A DNA stretch of 64,000 nt, from positions 1-64,000 of the forward strand of contig CAJUHJ010000012.1 in assembly GCA_910586355.1 (NCBI GenBank). The letters run 5' to 3'. Position 1 is the first letter of the stretch, and every line of letters starts with the position of its first letter. Under the pieces are notes generated by a model, which saw only the letters and a list, made by a program, of their open reading frames with translations, had not been told where the DNA came from and ran no database searches. Below are positions 36,255 to 45,323 of this stretch, piece after piece. The stretch comes from an uncultured Lachnospiraceae bacterium (GTDB lineage: Bacteria > Bacillota > Clostridia > Lachnospirales > Lachnospiraceae). The position numbers were made by a program, and so were the translations under genes.

Positions 36255-36941
36255 CTATTCATACATTAATTGGAAGATGGGATTTTCCGGCTGTGTCTCT
36301 AATTTTATTTTTTTATGATTTTTCGGATGTAAAAAAATAAGTTTCGAAGAACAAAGCGCTATATTTTTACTATTTATAGAAGAAACGTCAGACTTTTTCG
36401 TCCCATATTTACAATCTCCCGCCAAAGGCATATCTGCATTTGACATCTGAACCCGAATCTGATGGTGTCTTCCAGTATCCAGACGAATACAAAGTTCTGC
36501 AAATTCGGCGTTTGCTTTTTGGACAGTATATTGAAGAACTGCTTTCTTGGCTTCTTTATCCTTTTCGTTTGCCACTCTTGATACATTTGTCCGGCCGTCT
36601 TTGATTAAATAATCTGTCAAAGTCTGGCTTTCTCCCACAGAAAGCCGCTTTGACTTTGGCTGGTATACGACGGCGCGGTAATACTTTTCTATTTGATTCT
36701 TTTTTAGCTGCATACTCAGATTTGCAGCTGCATCTTTTGTTTTGGCAAACAGTACAAGGCCTTCCACTGGCTGGTCCAATCGGTTTATCACAGAAATATA
36801 AGGAACTTCCTTCTGTAAAATCCTGTAATTTTTTAAAATACTTATCAAATCTTGTTCTGAAAAACGCTTCGTCTGTACGGCAATCCCGGCTGGTTTATGA
36901 AGCGCAAGAATATGCGTATCTTCATATAGAATATGTTCCAT
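36255..36941 (-). CDS. RluA-family RNA pseudouridine synthase
   Basis: Isomerises uridine to pseudouridine in rRNA or tRNA. The N-terminal HILALHKPAGIAVQ and the catalytic stretch NRLDQPVEGLVLFAKT (usual form HRLDxxTSGLLLFAK) carry the catalytic Asp. The C-terminal part has DTGRHHQIRVQMSNADMPLAGDCKYG. No S4 domain is present; at 228 residues it is a short stand-alone form. GGGGAG lies seven bases before the ATG at 36941; the upstream TTG (36956) is part of that site. The His-to-Asn and TSG-to-VEG changes make it a divergent member, so its target cannot be named. Confidence 0.88.
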   Translation of the reverse strand: MEHILYEDTHILALHKPAGIAVQTKRFSEQDLISILKNYRILQKEVPYISVINRLDQPVEGLVLFAKTKDAAANLSMQLKKNQIEKYYRAVVYQPKSKRLSVGESQTLTDYLIKDGRTNVSRVANEKDKEAKKAVLQYTVQKANAEFAELCIRLDTGRHHQIRVQMSNADMPLAGDCKYGTKKSDVSSINSKNIALCSSKLIFLHPKNHKKIKLETQPENPIFQLMYE

Positions 36942-37046
36942 CTTTTTTCTCCCCAATATTTATGTTATGAATCTTTTTTCTATTTATTATAGTGATGAAA
37001 AAATTTTTTCGCAAGAAAAGTTTATGGTGCGCGACAGCTTTTATGA

Positions 37047-37052
37047 TATAAT
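37047..37052 (+). promoter_or_regulatory. -10 element of the BceRS-like operon
   Basis: TATAAT lies 33 bases before the ATG of the response regulator. No good -35 is visible at 17 bp (ATGGTG), so the promoter is probably weak or activator-dependent. Confidence 0.45.
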
Positions 37053-37085
37053 ATCTGCAGTTTCATTACATTATGGAGGTGTCTT

Positions 37086-37760
37086 ATGCCAGATTATAAA
37101 ATATTAATTGTGGAAGATGATGCCGCAATTGCTCAGACTGAAAAAGATCATCTGGAAAAATGGAATTTCACCGTATACTGCGCCAAGAATTTTAAAGAAA
37201 TTGTTTCAGAAACAGCAAAGTTTTCGCCTGATTTGATTCTGCTTGATGTAAAGCTGCCATATTATAATGGATTTTACTGGTGCAGCGAAATCAGAAAATT
37301 TTCAAAAGTTCCGATTATTTTTGTATCTTCCGCTGATGATGATATGAATATTGTAATGGCAATGGATATGGGCGGAGACGATTTTATTTCCAAACCGTTT
37401 GCACTCTCCGTCCTGACGGCAAAAATCAACGCATTGCTGCGCCGCAGTTACAGTTTTAAGGGACAGATGAATTTGTTAGAACACAATGGCCTGCGCCTGA
37501 ATTTGTCCGACGCAGAGGTGTTCTACGAAAACAAATCTGCCAAACTCAGCCGCAACGAATTTAAAATCTTACAGATTTTGATGGAAAATGCCGGAGAAAT
37601 GGTTTCCAGAGATACGATTATGATTCAGCTATGGGAAAGCGAGAGTTTTATAGATGATAATACGCTGACCGTCAATGTAGCAAGAATCCGCAAAAAATTA
37701 AACGATATTGGCGCGGCTGATTACATTACTACAAAAAAGGGAATTGGTTATTTCGTATGA
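37086..37760 (+). CDS. BceR-like response regulator (OmpR family)
   Basis: Two-domain regulator of 224 residues: a receiver with phospho-acceptor Asp54 in LILLDVKLPYYNG and a C-terminal OmpR winged helix (SRNEFKILQILMENAG, then DDNTLTVNVARIRKKL). GGAGGTG precedes the ATG. It is the first gene of a four-gene plus-strand module in the order regulator, kinase, ATPase, permease, the arrangement of bacitracin/lantibiotic-sensing Bce modules. It probably activates the transporter promoter through the operator at 38728-38745. Confidence 0.93.
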   Translation: MPDYKILIVEDDAAIAQTEKDHLEKWNFTVYCAKNFKEIVSETAKFSPDLILLDVKLPYYNGFYWCSEIRKFSKVPIIFVSSADDDMNIVMAMDMGGDDFISKPFALSVLTAKINALLRRSYSFKGQMNLLEHNGLRLNLSDAEVFYENKSAKLSRNEFKILQILMENAGEMVSRDTIMIQLWESESFIDDNTLTVNVARIRKKLNDIGAADYITTKKGIGYFV

Positions 37761-38743
37761 TATGGGCATATTTAAAAGAAAAAACAACAAGAATTTTTTT
37801 GGATATTTTATTCGCCGGAGTCTTTGCGCTCTGCTTTTATCTGACAGACACAAGCCTTTATTATATCTGGTATCCTTCTCTGTTGTGTTTTGTGTTGTTT
37901 TGTTTGTTTGTAATATGGGATTACCGAAGGTTTTTAAAAAAACACCGGCATCTTTTAAAGCTTGCAAATCATATTGATGAAACAGCGCAGCAGCTTCCTA
38001 CTCCAAAAGGCTGGCTGGAAGAAGATTATCAGATGCTTTTAAGGACTTTATTACATACGCACAGGGAATCTATAAAAATAAACACAGAAAATGCAAGAAA
38101 CCGGCAGGAATATCTTGCGCTCTGGACGCATCAGATTAAAACCCCAATTACCGCAATGGAACTTTTGCTGCAAAACCCAAGCGAAAACAATCCGGCCAAA
38201 CAAAGCAGAGAACTTTTGGGACGGCTGTTTGAAATTGAACAATATGTAGACGCCTCGCTTCAATATATGCGGCTGGATACGATGAACGCAGACCTTGTAC
38301 TCCAAAAATACCTCTTATTCGATATCGTAAAACAAGCAGTAAAATACTTTGCCAGGTCGTTTATTTCAAAACGGATTTCCCTGCATCTGGAAGAATCGAA
38401 TACTCTAGTCACAACAGATGAAAAATGGCTGTTGTTTGTCTTAAAACAAATCTTATCAAACGCTTTAAAATATACGAAACAGGGAAGCATATCAATCTAT
38501 CTGCATCCGAATGAACCTCAAACGCTTGTTATAGAAGATACCGGAATTGGGATTGCCCCTGAAGACCTGCCGCGGATTTATGAGAAAGGATTTACCGGAA
38601 CTAACGGAAGAATCCAAAAGAAGTCCACCGGAATCGGACTATATCTCTCGAAAATCGTCTTAGACAAACTAGGTCATGGTATTTTGATTTCTTCCAAGGA
38701 AGGATGTGGTACAAGGGTAGAGATATTCCTTACAAAACTGTAA
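37757..38743 (+). CDS. BceS-like intramembrane-sensing histidine kinase
   Basis: A kinase of 328 residues with two membrane helices (about 13-30 and 36-54) joined by only a few extracellular residues, the hallmark of intramembrane-sensing kinases that listen to their ABC partner. The H-box ALWTHQIKTPITAME has His125; the ATPase domain has the N-box ILSNALKYT and the G-boxes EDTGIGI and GIGLYLSKIV. It overlaps the regulator by four bases (ATGA). Its final codons form part of an operator for the next transcription unit. Confidence 0.93.
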   Translation: MIWAYLKEKTTRIFLDILFAGVFALCFYLTDTSLYYIWYPSLLCFVLFCLFVIWDYRRFLKKHRHLLKLANHIDETAQQLPTPKGWLEEDYQMLLRTLLHTHRESIKINTENARNRQEYLALWTHQIKTPITAMELLLQNPSENNPAKQSRELLGRLFEIEQYVDASLQYMRLDTMNADLVLQKYLLFDIVKQAVKYFARSFISKRISLHLEESNTLVTTDEKWLLFVLKQILSNALKYTKQGSISIYLHPNEPQTLVIEDTGIGIAPEDLPRIYEKGFTGTNGRIQKKSTGIGLYLSKIVLDKLGHGILISSKEGCGTRVEIFLTKL

Positions 38744-38802
38744 GGTTTCGCCCCAAAATGTAAGCCAAAGCCAACGAAATATATTTCTTTTTCTGTTATA
38801 GT
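38728..38802 (+). promoter_or_regulatory. BceR-type operator and promoter of the transporter genes
   Basis: An inverted repeat CCTTAC-N6-GTAAGG at 38728-38745 spans the kinase stop codon and contains TTACA-N4-TGTAA, the form I recall for BceR-like regulators (TNACA-N4-TGTAA). A further TGTAAG half-site at 38759-38764 lies 20 bases downstream of the first, two helical turns away. A -10 TATAGT at 38797-38802 has no good -35, as expected for an activated promoter. Confidence 0.7.
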
Positions 38803-38827
38803 ATGACTATCAAAGGAGGAATTCATT

Positions 38828-39595
38828 ATGGCATTTTTAGAAGTAAATCATTTAAAGAAAGTATACACGACGCGCTTTGGCGGCAATAAAGCAGTTGCAT
38901 TAAAAGATGTAAATTTTTCCGTAGAAAAAGGGGAATATACGGCGATTATGGGTGAATCCGGCTCCGGAAAGACGACGCTTTTAAATATTTTAGCTTCGGT
39001 AGACCGCCCAACCGACGGAGACGTATTATTGAATGGAAAAAATACGGTTTCCATCAAAGAAAGCGACCTTGCAAAGTTTAGAAGGGAACATCTTGGTTTT
39101 GTCTTTCAGGACTTTAACTTGTTGGATACGCTGTCGCTTGAGGATAATATCTATCTTCCTCTTGTACTCGCTGGAAAAAAACACAAAGATATGGAACCGC
39201 TGCTAAAACAGTTAGCCCCAATACTTGGTATTTCAAAGCTGTTAAAAAAATATCCTTATGAAGTATCTGGAGGCGAAAAGCAGCGGACAGCCGTAGCAAG
39301 GGCAATGATTACGCAACCGGATCTTTTGCTTGCCGACGAACCGACCGGAGCGCTTGATTCCCGCTCTTCGGAAGAACTTCTCCATATTTTTACCAACCTG
39401 CACAAAAGCGGACAGACCATTTTAATGGTAACGCACAGCGTAAGGGCGGCAAGCCATGCCGGAAGAGTGCTTTTTATCAAAGACGGTGAAATATACCATC
39501 AGCTTTACCGCGGAAACCTTACAAACGATGAAATGTATAAACGAATTTCCGATACCTTAACGGTATTACTGTCAGGCGGTGATATCCATGAATAA
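38828..39595 (+). CDS. BceA-like ABC transporter ATP-binding protein
   Basis: ATPase of 255 residues with Walker A GESGSGKTT (42-50), Q-loop FVFQDFNLLD, signature SGGEKQR and Walker B LLADEPTGALD with the H-loop THS. It is of the MacB/LolD-like group that pairs with FtsX-type permeases. AAAGGAGGA precedes the ATG. Together with the permease it is expected to free lipid II-cycle intermediates from peptide antibiotics such as bacitracin or lantibiotics and to report flux to the kinase. The exact antibiotic cannot be read from the sequence. Confidence 0.93.
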   Translation: MAFLEVNHLKKVYTTRFGGNKAVALKDVNFSVEKGEYTAIMGESGSGKTTLLNILASVDRPTDGDVLLNGKNTVSIKESDLAKFRREHLGFVFQDFNLLDTLSLEDNIYLPLVLAGKKHKDMEPLLKQLAPILGISKLLKKYPYEVSGGEKQRTAVARAMITQPDLLLADEPTGALDSRSSEELLHIFTNLHKSGQTILMVTHSVRAASHAGRVLFIKDGEIYHQLYRGNLTNDEMYKRISDTLTVLLSGGDIHE

Positions 39596-41705
39596 AACAT
39601 TATATTTTACACTGGCAAAAAACAATATTAAAAGAAACCAAACTACATTTTTTCCATTTGCGCTTTCATCTGCCACAATGATTGCCTTATTCTATATGAT
39701 TTCTGCAATCACTGCGCAAGTGATAAAAACGGAACATAATTTTTACGGCATAGCAACAATGAAAATAATCCTGCATTTCGGAGTTATTGTCTGTGGCATT
39801 TTCGCCTCCGGCGTCATTTTTTATACGAACCGTTTTTTAATCAAACAGCGTTCCAAAGAACTGGGGTTATACAGTATCCTTGGCATGGAAAAACGCCACA
39901 TTGCAAAAGTTCTGTTTTTTGAAACGGGGATTATTGGGATTTGCTGTTTAATTGCCGGGCTGTTTTTTGGAATTTTATTTTCAAAACTTATGTTTTTACT
40001 GTTATTGAAAATGATGAAGTTAAATTCTACAATCCCATTTGGCATATCCATTGCAGTCATTTTACGTACGATTTTCATATTTGGCGCGCTGTTTTGCGCT
40101 AATATTTTACAAAATATCCTAAAATTAAAATTTATGAAGACGATTGATTTACTGCATGACGGCGCAATGGGAGAACGGGAACCAAAAGCCAACTGGATAT
40201 TTGCAGCGCTTAGCATTGTGTGCCTGTCTGCCGGATATTATATTGCCCTGACTACCAAAAATCCAATCCGGGCAATCAACTCATTTTTTATAGCGGTACT
40301 GCTTGTCATGGCAGGCACGCACCTTTTGTTTATGAGCGGCAGCGTAGCGATTTTAAAGCTGCTAAGAAAAAATAAATCCTTTTATTACCACAAAACGCAT
40401 TTTATCACAGTCTCTGGTATGATACACCGGATGAAACGCAATGCAGCCGGACTTGCCAATATCTGCATTTTAAGCACCGCCGTATTAGTCGTTATTTCTT
40501 CCACAATCTCCCTGTATGCCGGAGTGCAGGATACGCTCGCAAATTCCTATCCAAGAGACGTCATTACGACCTACTACTGCCCGACAATAGCAGAACTAAC
40601 CTATGAAGAACAGACGTCCGGCATCCAACCGGAACCGGCCGCAAATCCAAAAGACATACAAGCCGCTGTTTTGCGCCACGCCAAACAATACAATGTTACC
40701 GTATCGAATTTTTACCACAAATATGATATGTTTCTGATTGGCTTGGAAACCGAAGAAAACGTCTTTAACGAAGAACGCCACAATCTGGAAGATGAACATT
40801 CTGTTTTTATTAACGCCGCCAGTTTAGAAGAATATAACCAAAGCGTAAAAGAAGAGGAACGTTTAGAATCTCTAGAAAACGGATATGTATGGGTTATAGA
40901 CAATACTGGAAAGATTGCAGACGGAGATAAATTCTCAGTTTGCGGAATAGAATTAAAGGCAAAATCCCTGCCCCAAAAACAATTGGGAAGCGAAGGATTA
41001 AATATGCTTTTTCCACAGGATTTTTCAGCTATTGAAGCGGAATACCGCAATATTCAGATACTGCTTCCTACCAGACAGGATATCGACGCCCTTGCCGACG
41101 CCGCAAATTTCGCCAAAAAAGACAGTGGTTTTGACAGTTCTGTCTCCGTAACGTATTCTTATTTGTTTGATACAGACGGTAAACAAAAAGATATTGAAAA
41201 TTTCTGCTCTACCCTGCGAAACGCCTTAAACGACGCCGATATTCCCCATGTTGCGATTGTCAGGGATATATTTGAAGCTAAAGACCAAATCAACAGCATG
41301 TATGCCAGCATCTTTTTCATCGGCATCTTTATCGCAGTCATGTTTTTGCTTGCAACTGTCCTGATTATTTATTACAAACAGATAACGGAAGGGTATGAAG
41401 ACCAAAACCGCTTTACCATCCTAAAAAAAGTCGGTATGGGACAAAAAGAAGTAAAACGCGTCATCACAAGCCAGATTTTACAGGTATTTTTCCTGCCGCT
41501 TCTGTTATCCGCCGTACACATTGCATTTTCTTTCCCGATTGTCAAAAAATTACTTGCCATCATGGGACTTATCAACGTAAACCTGTTTACGCTGTGTACG
41601 ATCGGCAGTATCCTTGTCTTTGGCATAGTTTATGGCGCAGTATATTATCTGACGGCAAAAAGTTATTATAAACTCGTATATACAAGAAAAAACCGGGGCG
41701 TTTAA
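39588..41705 (+). CDS. BceB-like FtsX-type permease
   Basis: About 705 residues and roughly ten membrane helices: four in the first 175, two more by about 260, helix 7 near 290-310, then a large extracellular domain (about 310-540) and three C-terminal helices with an FtsX core. The long extracellular domain between helices 7 and 8 is the feature that defines BceB proteins and sets peptide specificity. The frame opens at GTG 39579, but AGGCGGTG before the ATG at 39588 fits better and gives an 8-base overlap with the ATPase gene. The stop codon lies in the loop of a bidirectional terminator. Confidence 0.92.
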   Translation: MNKTLYFTLAKNNIKRNQTTFFPFALSSATMIALFYMISAITAQVIKTEHNFYGIATMKIILHFGVIVCGIFASGVIFYTNRFLIKQRSKELGLYSILGMEKRHIAKVLFFETGIIGICCLIAGLFFGILFSKLMFLLLLKMMKLNSTIPFGISIAVILRTIFIFGALFCANILQNILKLKFMKTIDLLHDGAMGEREPKANWIFAALSIVCLSAGYYIALTTKNPIRAINSFFIAVLLVMAGTHLLFMSGSVAILKLLRKNKSFYYHKTHFITVSGMIHRMKRNAAGLANICILSTAVLVVISSTISLYAGVQDTLANSYPRDVITTYYCPTIAELTYEEQTSGIQPEPAANPKDIQAAVLRHAKQYNVTVSNFYHKYDMFLIGLETEENVFNEERHNLEDEHSVFINAASLEEYNQSVKEEERLESLENGYVWVIDNTGKIADGDKFSVCGIELKAKSLPQKQLGSEGLNMLFPQDFSAIEAEYRNIQILLPTRQDIDALADAANFAKKDSGFDSSVSVTYSYLFDTDGKQKDIENFCSTLRNALNDADIPHVAIVRDIFEAKDQINSMYASIFFIGIFIAVMFLLATVLIIYYKQITEGYEDQNRFTILKKVGMGQKEVKRVITSQILQVFFLPLLLSAVHIAFSFPIVKKLLAIMGLINVNLFTLCTIGSILVFGIVYGAVYYLTAKSYYKLVYTRKNRGV

Positions 41706-41717
41706 CCCCGGTTTTTT
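41687..41717. terminator. Bidirectional terminator between convergent permease and regulator genes
   Basis: A perfect 12-bp stem (AAAAAACCGGGG with CCCCGGTTTTTT) and a 7-base loop. The permease stop codon is in the loop and the response-regulator stop codon overlaps the outer stem, so one compact element ends both transcripts. Confidence 0.92.
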
Positions 41718-42405
41718 ATACCTTAAAGCGATACCCCACGCCCCAGATTGTCTCTATGTACTGCGGTTTCGCCGTATTAATTTCAATTTTTTCCCGAATT
41801 TTTTTGATGTGTACGGTCACTGTTGCAATATCTCCAATGGATTCCATATCCCAAATTTCCCGAAACAATTCTTCTTTTGTAAACACACGGTTCGGATTTT
41901 CTGCCAAAAACGTCAGCAAATCAAATTCTTTAGTCGTAAACTGCTTTTCTTCTTCATTGACCCATACGCGGCGCGCCGTTTTGTCGATTTTAATCCCTCG
42001 TATTTCAACTAAGTCGTTGTCCATCTGGTTGCTGCCGATTAAACGTTCATATCGAGCCAAATGCGCTTTTACCCTTGCGACAAGCTCGCTTGGAGAAAAC
42101 GGCTTTGTAATATAATCGTCCGCCCCAAGCCCAAGTCCCCTGATTTTATCAATATCATCTTTTTTCGCGGACACCATTAGAATCGGCGTATTTTTTACTT
42201 CTCTGATTTTTTTACAGATTTCAAATCCATCCACTCCCGGCAGCATTAAATCCAGAATAAACATGTCAAATTCTTCCGTGAGCGCGCGCGATAAGCCAAT
42301 ATCGCCCGAAGTTTCAATTTCTACTTCAAACCCGCTCAATTCCAGATAATCTTTTTCCAAATCTGCAATTGCCACTTCATCTTCTACAATCAACACTTTA
42401 CTCAT
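41716..42405 (-). CDS. OmpR-family response regulator
   Basis: Regulator of 229 residues: receiver with Asp52 in FILDLMLPGVDG and a C-terminal winged helix (TTKEFDLLTFLAENPNRVFT, then VTVHIKKIREKIE ending GVGYRFKV). It resembles the VanR/PhoP-like group. Its ATG overlaps the end of the kinase gene by eight bases, so kinase comes first and regulator second, the reverse of the common order. The target genes are unknown. Confidence 0.93.
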   Translation of the reverse strand: MSKVLIVEDEVAIADLEKDYLELSGFEVEIETSGDIGLSRALTEEFDMFILDLMLPGVDGFEICKKIREVKNTPILMVSAKKDDIDKIRGLGLGADDYITKPFSPSELVARVKAHLARYERLIGSNQMDNDLVEIRGIKIDKTARRVWVNEEEKQFTTKEFDLLTFLAENPNRVFTKEELFREIWDMESIGDIATVTVHIKKIREKIEINTAKPQYIETIWGVGYRFKV

Positions 42406-43885
42406 CCTGTATTACCTCCTGATATTTTCGTATCACAAAATACATTACCGTACCAACGGCTTCCTTGCTGGTCGCCCAAATTTTACCGCCATGATCTTCG
42501 ATAATTTTCTTGACAATGGAAAGACCGATGCCGCTGCCTCCGGTCGCTGAATTCCTGGACGCGTCCGCCCTGTAAAAACGTTCAAAAACATACGGTAAGT
42601 CTTTTGCCGCAATCCCCCTTCCGTTGTCCTCAATTTCAACCTGAATAAAATCGCCGACGTCTTTGATCCGTATATTAATCAATCCCTGACGATGGTCCAG
42701 ATATTTCACAGAATTGCCAATAATATTATTTACAACGCGTTTTAACTGCTCTGGATCCGCAATAATCATCACGTTATTGTCTACATAATTAAAATAAGCA
42801 AGCCCGATATGTTTCGTCTCTAAATCCATACTGATTTCTTCAATACAGTCATTAAAATAATCCGAGACGTTTAATTTATTAAAGTTGTATGGTATACGGT
42901 TTGTATCAATCTTCGAATACAAAGTAAGCTCGTTTAATAGAGCGTCCATCTCATTTGCTTTATTATTGATGGTACGCAGATACTTTTCCTGCTTTTGCGG
43001 CGTATCCGCCACACCGTCTAAAAGCCCTTCGGAGTAGCCTTTTACCGCTGTAATCGGCGTTTTTAAATCATGGGCAATATTACTGATTAACTCTCTGCTC
43101 TCCCATTCGTTTGCCACCTGCTGTTCAGAAGACTCTTTTAAACGTTTGCGCATCTCTTCAAAGCTGCTGCAAAGTTCGCTGATTTCGTCATTGCCTTCCC
43201 GCTCGATTGTAAAGTCCAGATTGCCCTGCTGAATATTTAAAGTCGCTGCTTCTAATTTTTTAATAGGGCGGATGATTCCCTGATAAATCCAAATAATCAA
43301 CATTACAGCTGTCAAGGATAAAATTATCATAACAGATACGCAGATATCCAACAAAAGACTTTGTACTTCGGGTAAAATTTCATTGGAAACCGTCACAATA
43401 AATACGCTGCCCTTGCCTCCATCTGAAAACGTAAAATCAATCTGTTTAATCAACATTCTCTCGTCGCCGTCGATATAGGTCCCCGATACGGGATCTGGTT
43501 CATCTTCACCGTATCCCGGCAGATCCTCTTCTTCCCAGTCAATATCCTGTCCAGTATAAATGATTTCCTCTTCCCTGCGGACAATCAAATAAGAATATTT
43601 ATGCTGCAGATCTTCATTCATGCGTTCTAAAAATTCCAGGTCTAAAAACTGGTCTGGGTCTGTGATTACTTTTTCCAAAAGAATCTCATAATTCTTCTTC
43701 GTATAGCGGTTCAAAAGCTGTAAAGGATTCACCAAATCTCTGTAATTTCCAGATTCCAGCCCATACGTCGTCTCAATCGTCTTAAACTGATACTTTTGAA
43801 ATCCCATCAAAACAACTACCGCCAGCAAAATGGGTACAAATAAAATAATACAAAAAGATATAATAAGCCTCGTTTTTAACTTCAT
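42398..43885 (-). CDS. HAMP-containing sensor histidine kinase
   Basis: A kinase of 495 residues: membrane helix 1 (about 6-28), an extracellular sensor of about 150 residues rich in acidic side chains (about 115-135), helix 2 (about 178-201), HAMP (about 202-255), HisKA with His272 in NIAHDLKTPITAVKGYSEG, and HATPase with NNIIGNSVKYLD, EDNGRGI and GSGIGLSIVKKI. The ribosome site AAAGGA precedes the ATG at 43885. There are only 18 bases between the upstream hairpin and the ATG, so the promoter must lie at or before the hairpin. The signal is unknown; the family includes envelope-stress kinases. Confidence 0.93.
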   Translation of the reverse strand: MKLKTRLIISFCIILFVPILLAVVVLMGFQKYQFKTIETTYGLESGNYRDLVNPLQLLNRYTKKNYEILLEKVITDPDQFLDLEFLERMNEDLQHKYSYLIVRREEEIIYTGQDIDWEEEDLPGYGEDEPDPVSGTYIDGDERMLIKQIDFTFSDGGKGSVFIVTVSNEILPEVQSLLLDICVSVMIILSLTAVMLIIWIYQGIIRPIKKLEAATLNIQQGNLDFTIEREGNDEISELCSSFEEMRKRLKESSEQQVANEWESRELISNIAHDLKTPITAVKGYSEGLLDGVADTPQKQEKYLRTINNKANEMDALLNELTLYSKIDTNRIPYNFNKLNVSDYFNDCIEEISMDLETKHIGLAYFNYVDNNVMIIADPEQLKRVVNNIIGNSVKYLDHRQGLINIRIKDVGDFIQVEIEDNGRGIAAKDLPYVFERFYRADASRNSATGGSGIGLSIVKKIIEDHGGKIWATSKEAVGTVMYFVIRKYQEVIQDE

Positions 43886-43903
43886 AAAAATATCCTTTCA
43901 AAA

Positions 43904-43939
43904 AACCGTAGGGACTTTAAGCAATAAGTCCCTACGGTT
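43904..43939 (-). terminator. metK terminator that also forms the 5' hairpin of the kinase mRNA
   Basis: A perfect 14-bp stem (AACCGTAGGGACTT with AAGTCCCTACGGTT) and an 8-base loop, then TTTTTT in the minus direction. It ends metK transcription. Because the nearest promoter (43941-43949) starts transcription inside the 5' arm, the kinase mRNA would also begin with most of this hairpin. Confidence 0.88.
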
Positions 43940-43940
43940 C

Positions 43941-43949
43941 ATTATACCA
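43941..43949 (-). promoter_or_regulatory. Extended -10 promoter for the kinase/regulator pair
   Basis: TGGTATAAT on the minus strand is a consensus extended -10. No -35 match is visible 17 bp upstream, which extended -10 promoters can tolerate. Predicted start is near 43934. Confidence 0.6.
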
Positions 43950-44009
43950 CGAAAATTCAGAAATCCCATTAAAAAACTAAAATTTATTCTAAATTTTTCA
44001 TAAATCCAA

Positions 44010-45197
44010 TTACAGATATTTTTTTAAGTCTTCTACTTTGTCTAAAGCTTCCCAAGGCAGATTTAAATCGCTGCGCCCGAAATGGCCGTAAGCGGCTGTC
44101 CCTTTGTAAATCGGCCGTCTTAAATCCAGCATTTTAATAATTCCCGCCGGACGAAGATCAAAATTCTCACGAACAATTTCGACTAATTTTTCCTCGGATA
44201 ATTTTCCTGTTCCAAACGTATCAACCATAACAGACGTCGGCTGTGCTACGCCAATAGCATAGGCAAGCTGAATTTCACACTTATCTGCGAGTCCTGCTGC
44301 AACAATGTTCTTTGCCGCATAACGCGCTGCATATGCTGCAGAACGGTCTACTTTTGTACAGTCTTTACCAGAAAATGCGCCGCCGCCGTGACGTGCATAT
44401 CCGCCGTAAGTATCTACGATAATTTTTCTTCCCGTTAAGCCGGCGTCTCCCTGCGGGCCGCCAATAACGAAACGCCCGGTAGGATTAATAAATACTTTTG
44501 TCTGTTCGTCTACCATATCTGCCGGAAGAATCGGGTCTAATACATATTTTTTAATATCTGTATGTATCTGCTCCTGTGAAACTTTCTCATCATGCTGCGA
44601 TGATATTACAACTGCTTCTAAACGGCATGGCTTACCAGTTTCATCATATTCCACAGAAACTTGTGATTTTCCGTCCGGCCTTAAATATGCCAACGTACCG
44701 TCTTTACGGACTTTTGTCAGCTGCAGCGCCAGTTTATGCGCTAAAGCAATTGGATATGGCATATATTCTTCGGATTCATTGACTGCAAAACCAAACATCA
44801 TACCCTGATCTCCGGCTCCAATGGCTTCAATCTCGGCGTCTGTCATTTTATTTTCTTTGGCTTCTAACGCCTTGTCAACTCCCATTGCAATATCCGGCGA
44901 CTGTTTATCCAACGCCGTAAATACTGCGCACGTATTGCCGTCAAATCCTTTTTCTGAACTGTCATAGCCGATTTCATTGACTGTCTTTCTGACAATTGCC
45001 GGGATATCCAGATTTGCCTTTGTAGTAATTTCTCCTGTCACCATCACAAAACCCGTACAAGATGCTGTCTCGCATGCCACGCGGCTCATCGGATCCTGCT
45101 CCATGCAGGCGTCTAAAATCGCGTCTGAAACTGCATCGCATATTTTGTCTGGATGTCCTTCTGTTACTGATTCGGATGTAAATAATCTTTTTTCCAT
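44010..45197 (-). CDS. metK: S-adenosylmethionine synthetase
   Basis: Makes SAM from methionine and ATP. The protein starts MEKRLFTSESVTEGHPDK (ATG at 45197, GAGGAG eight bases upstream; the frame extends to TTG 45215 without support). Family motifs are present: the methionine-loop GAGDQGMMFGFA, the phosphate-binding GGGAFSGKDCTKVDRS and the substrate-contacting TGRKIIVDTYGG. The 395-residue length is standard. Transcription is under a SAM-I riboswitch and ends at a strong hairpin, so it is a single-gene unit with product feedback. Confidence 0.98.
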   Translation of the reverse strand: MEKRLFTSESVTEGHPDKICDAVSDAILDACMEQDPMSRVACETASCTGFVMVTGEITTKANLDIPAIVRKTVNEIGYDSSEKGFDGNTCAVFTALDKQSPDIAMGVDKALEAKENKMTDAEIEAIGAGDQGMMFGFAVNESEEYMPYPIALAHKLALQLTKVRKDGTLAYLRPDGKSQVSVEYDETGKPCRLEAVVISSQHDEKVSQEQIHTDIKKYVLDPILPADMVDEQTKVFINPTGRFVIGGPQGDAGLTGRKIIVDTYGGYARHGGGAFSGKDCTKVDRSAAYAARYAAKNIVAAGLADKCEIQLAYAIGVAQPTSVMVDTFGTGKLSEEKLVEIVRENFDLRPAGIIKMLDLRRPIYKGTAAYGHFGRSDLNLPWEALDKVEDLKKYL

Positions 45198-45271
45198 TGA
45201 AATTTCTCCTCTCAAGATAATTTAACAGAACAAAATCCAAATCACAGCTTTCTATTATAGTTTGTGGAACG

Positions 45272-45302
45272 AAAAAATCCGCTTATAAATAAGCGGATTT
45301 TT
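45272..45302 (-). terminator. Riboswitch-controlled terminator upstream of metK
   Basis: A stem of about 14 bp (AAATCCGCTTAT against ATAAGCGGATTT) with a T run. Its 5' arm AAATCCGCTT can pair 9 of 10 with AAGAGGATTT, the 3' side of riboswitch helix P1, giving the antiterminator when SAM is low. Confidence 0.88.
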
Positions 45303-45323
45303 CTTTATGTTTGAAATCAAATC

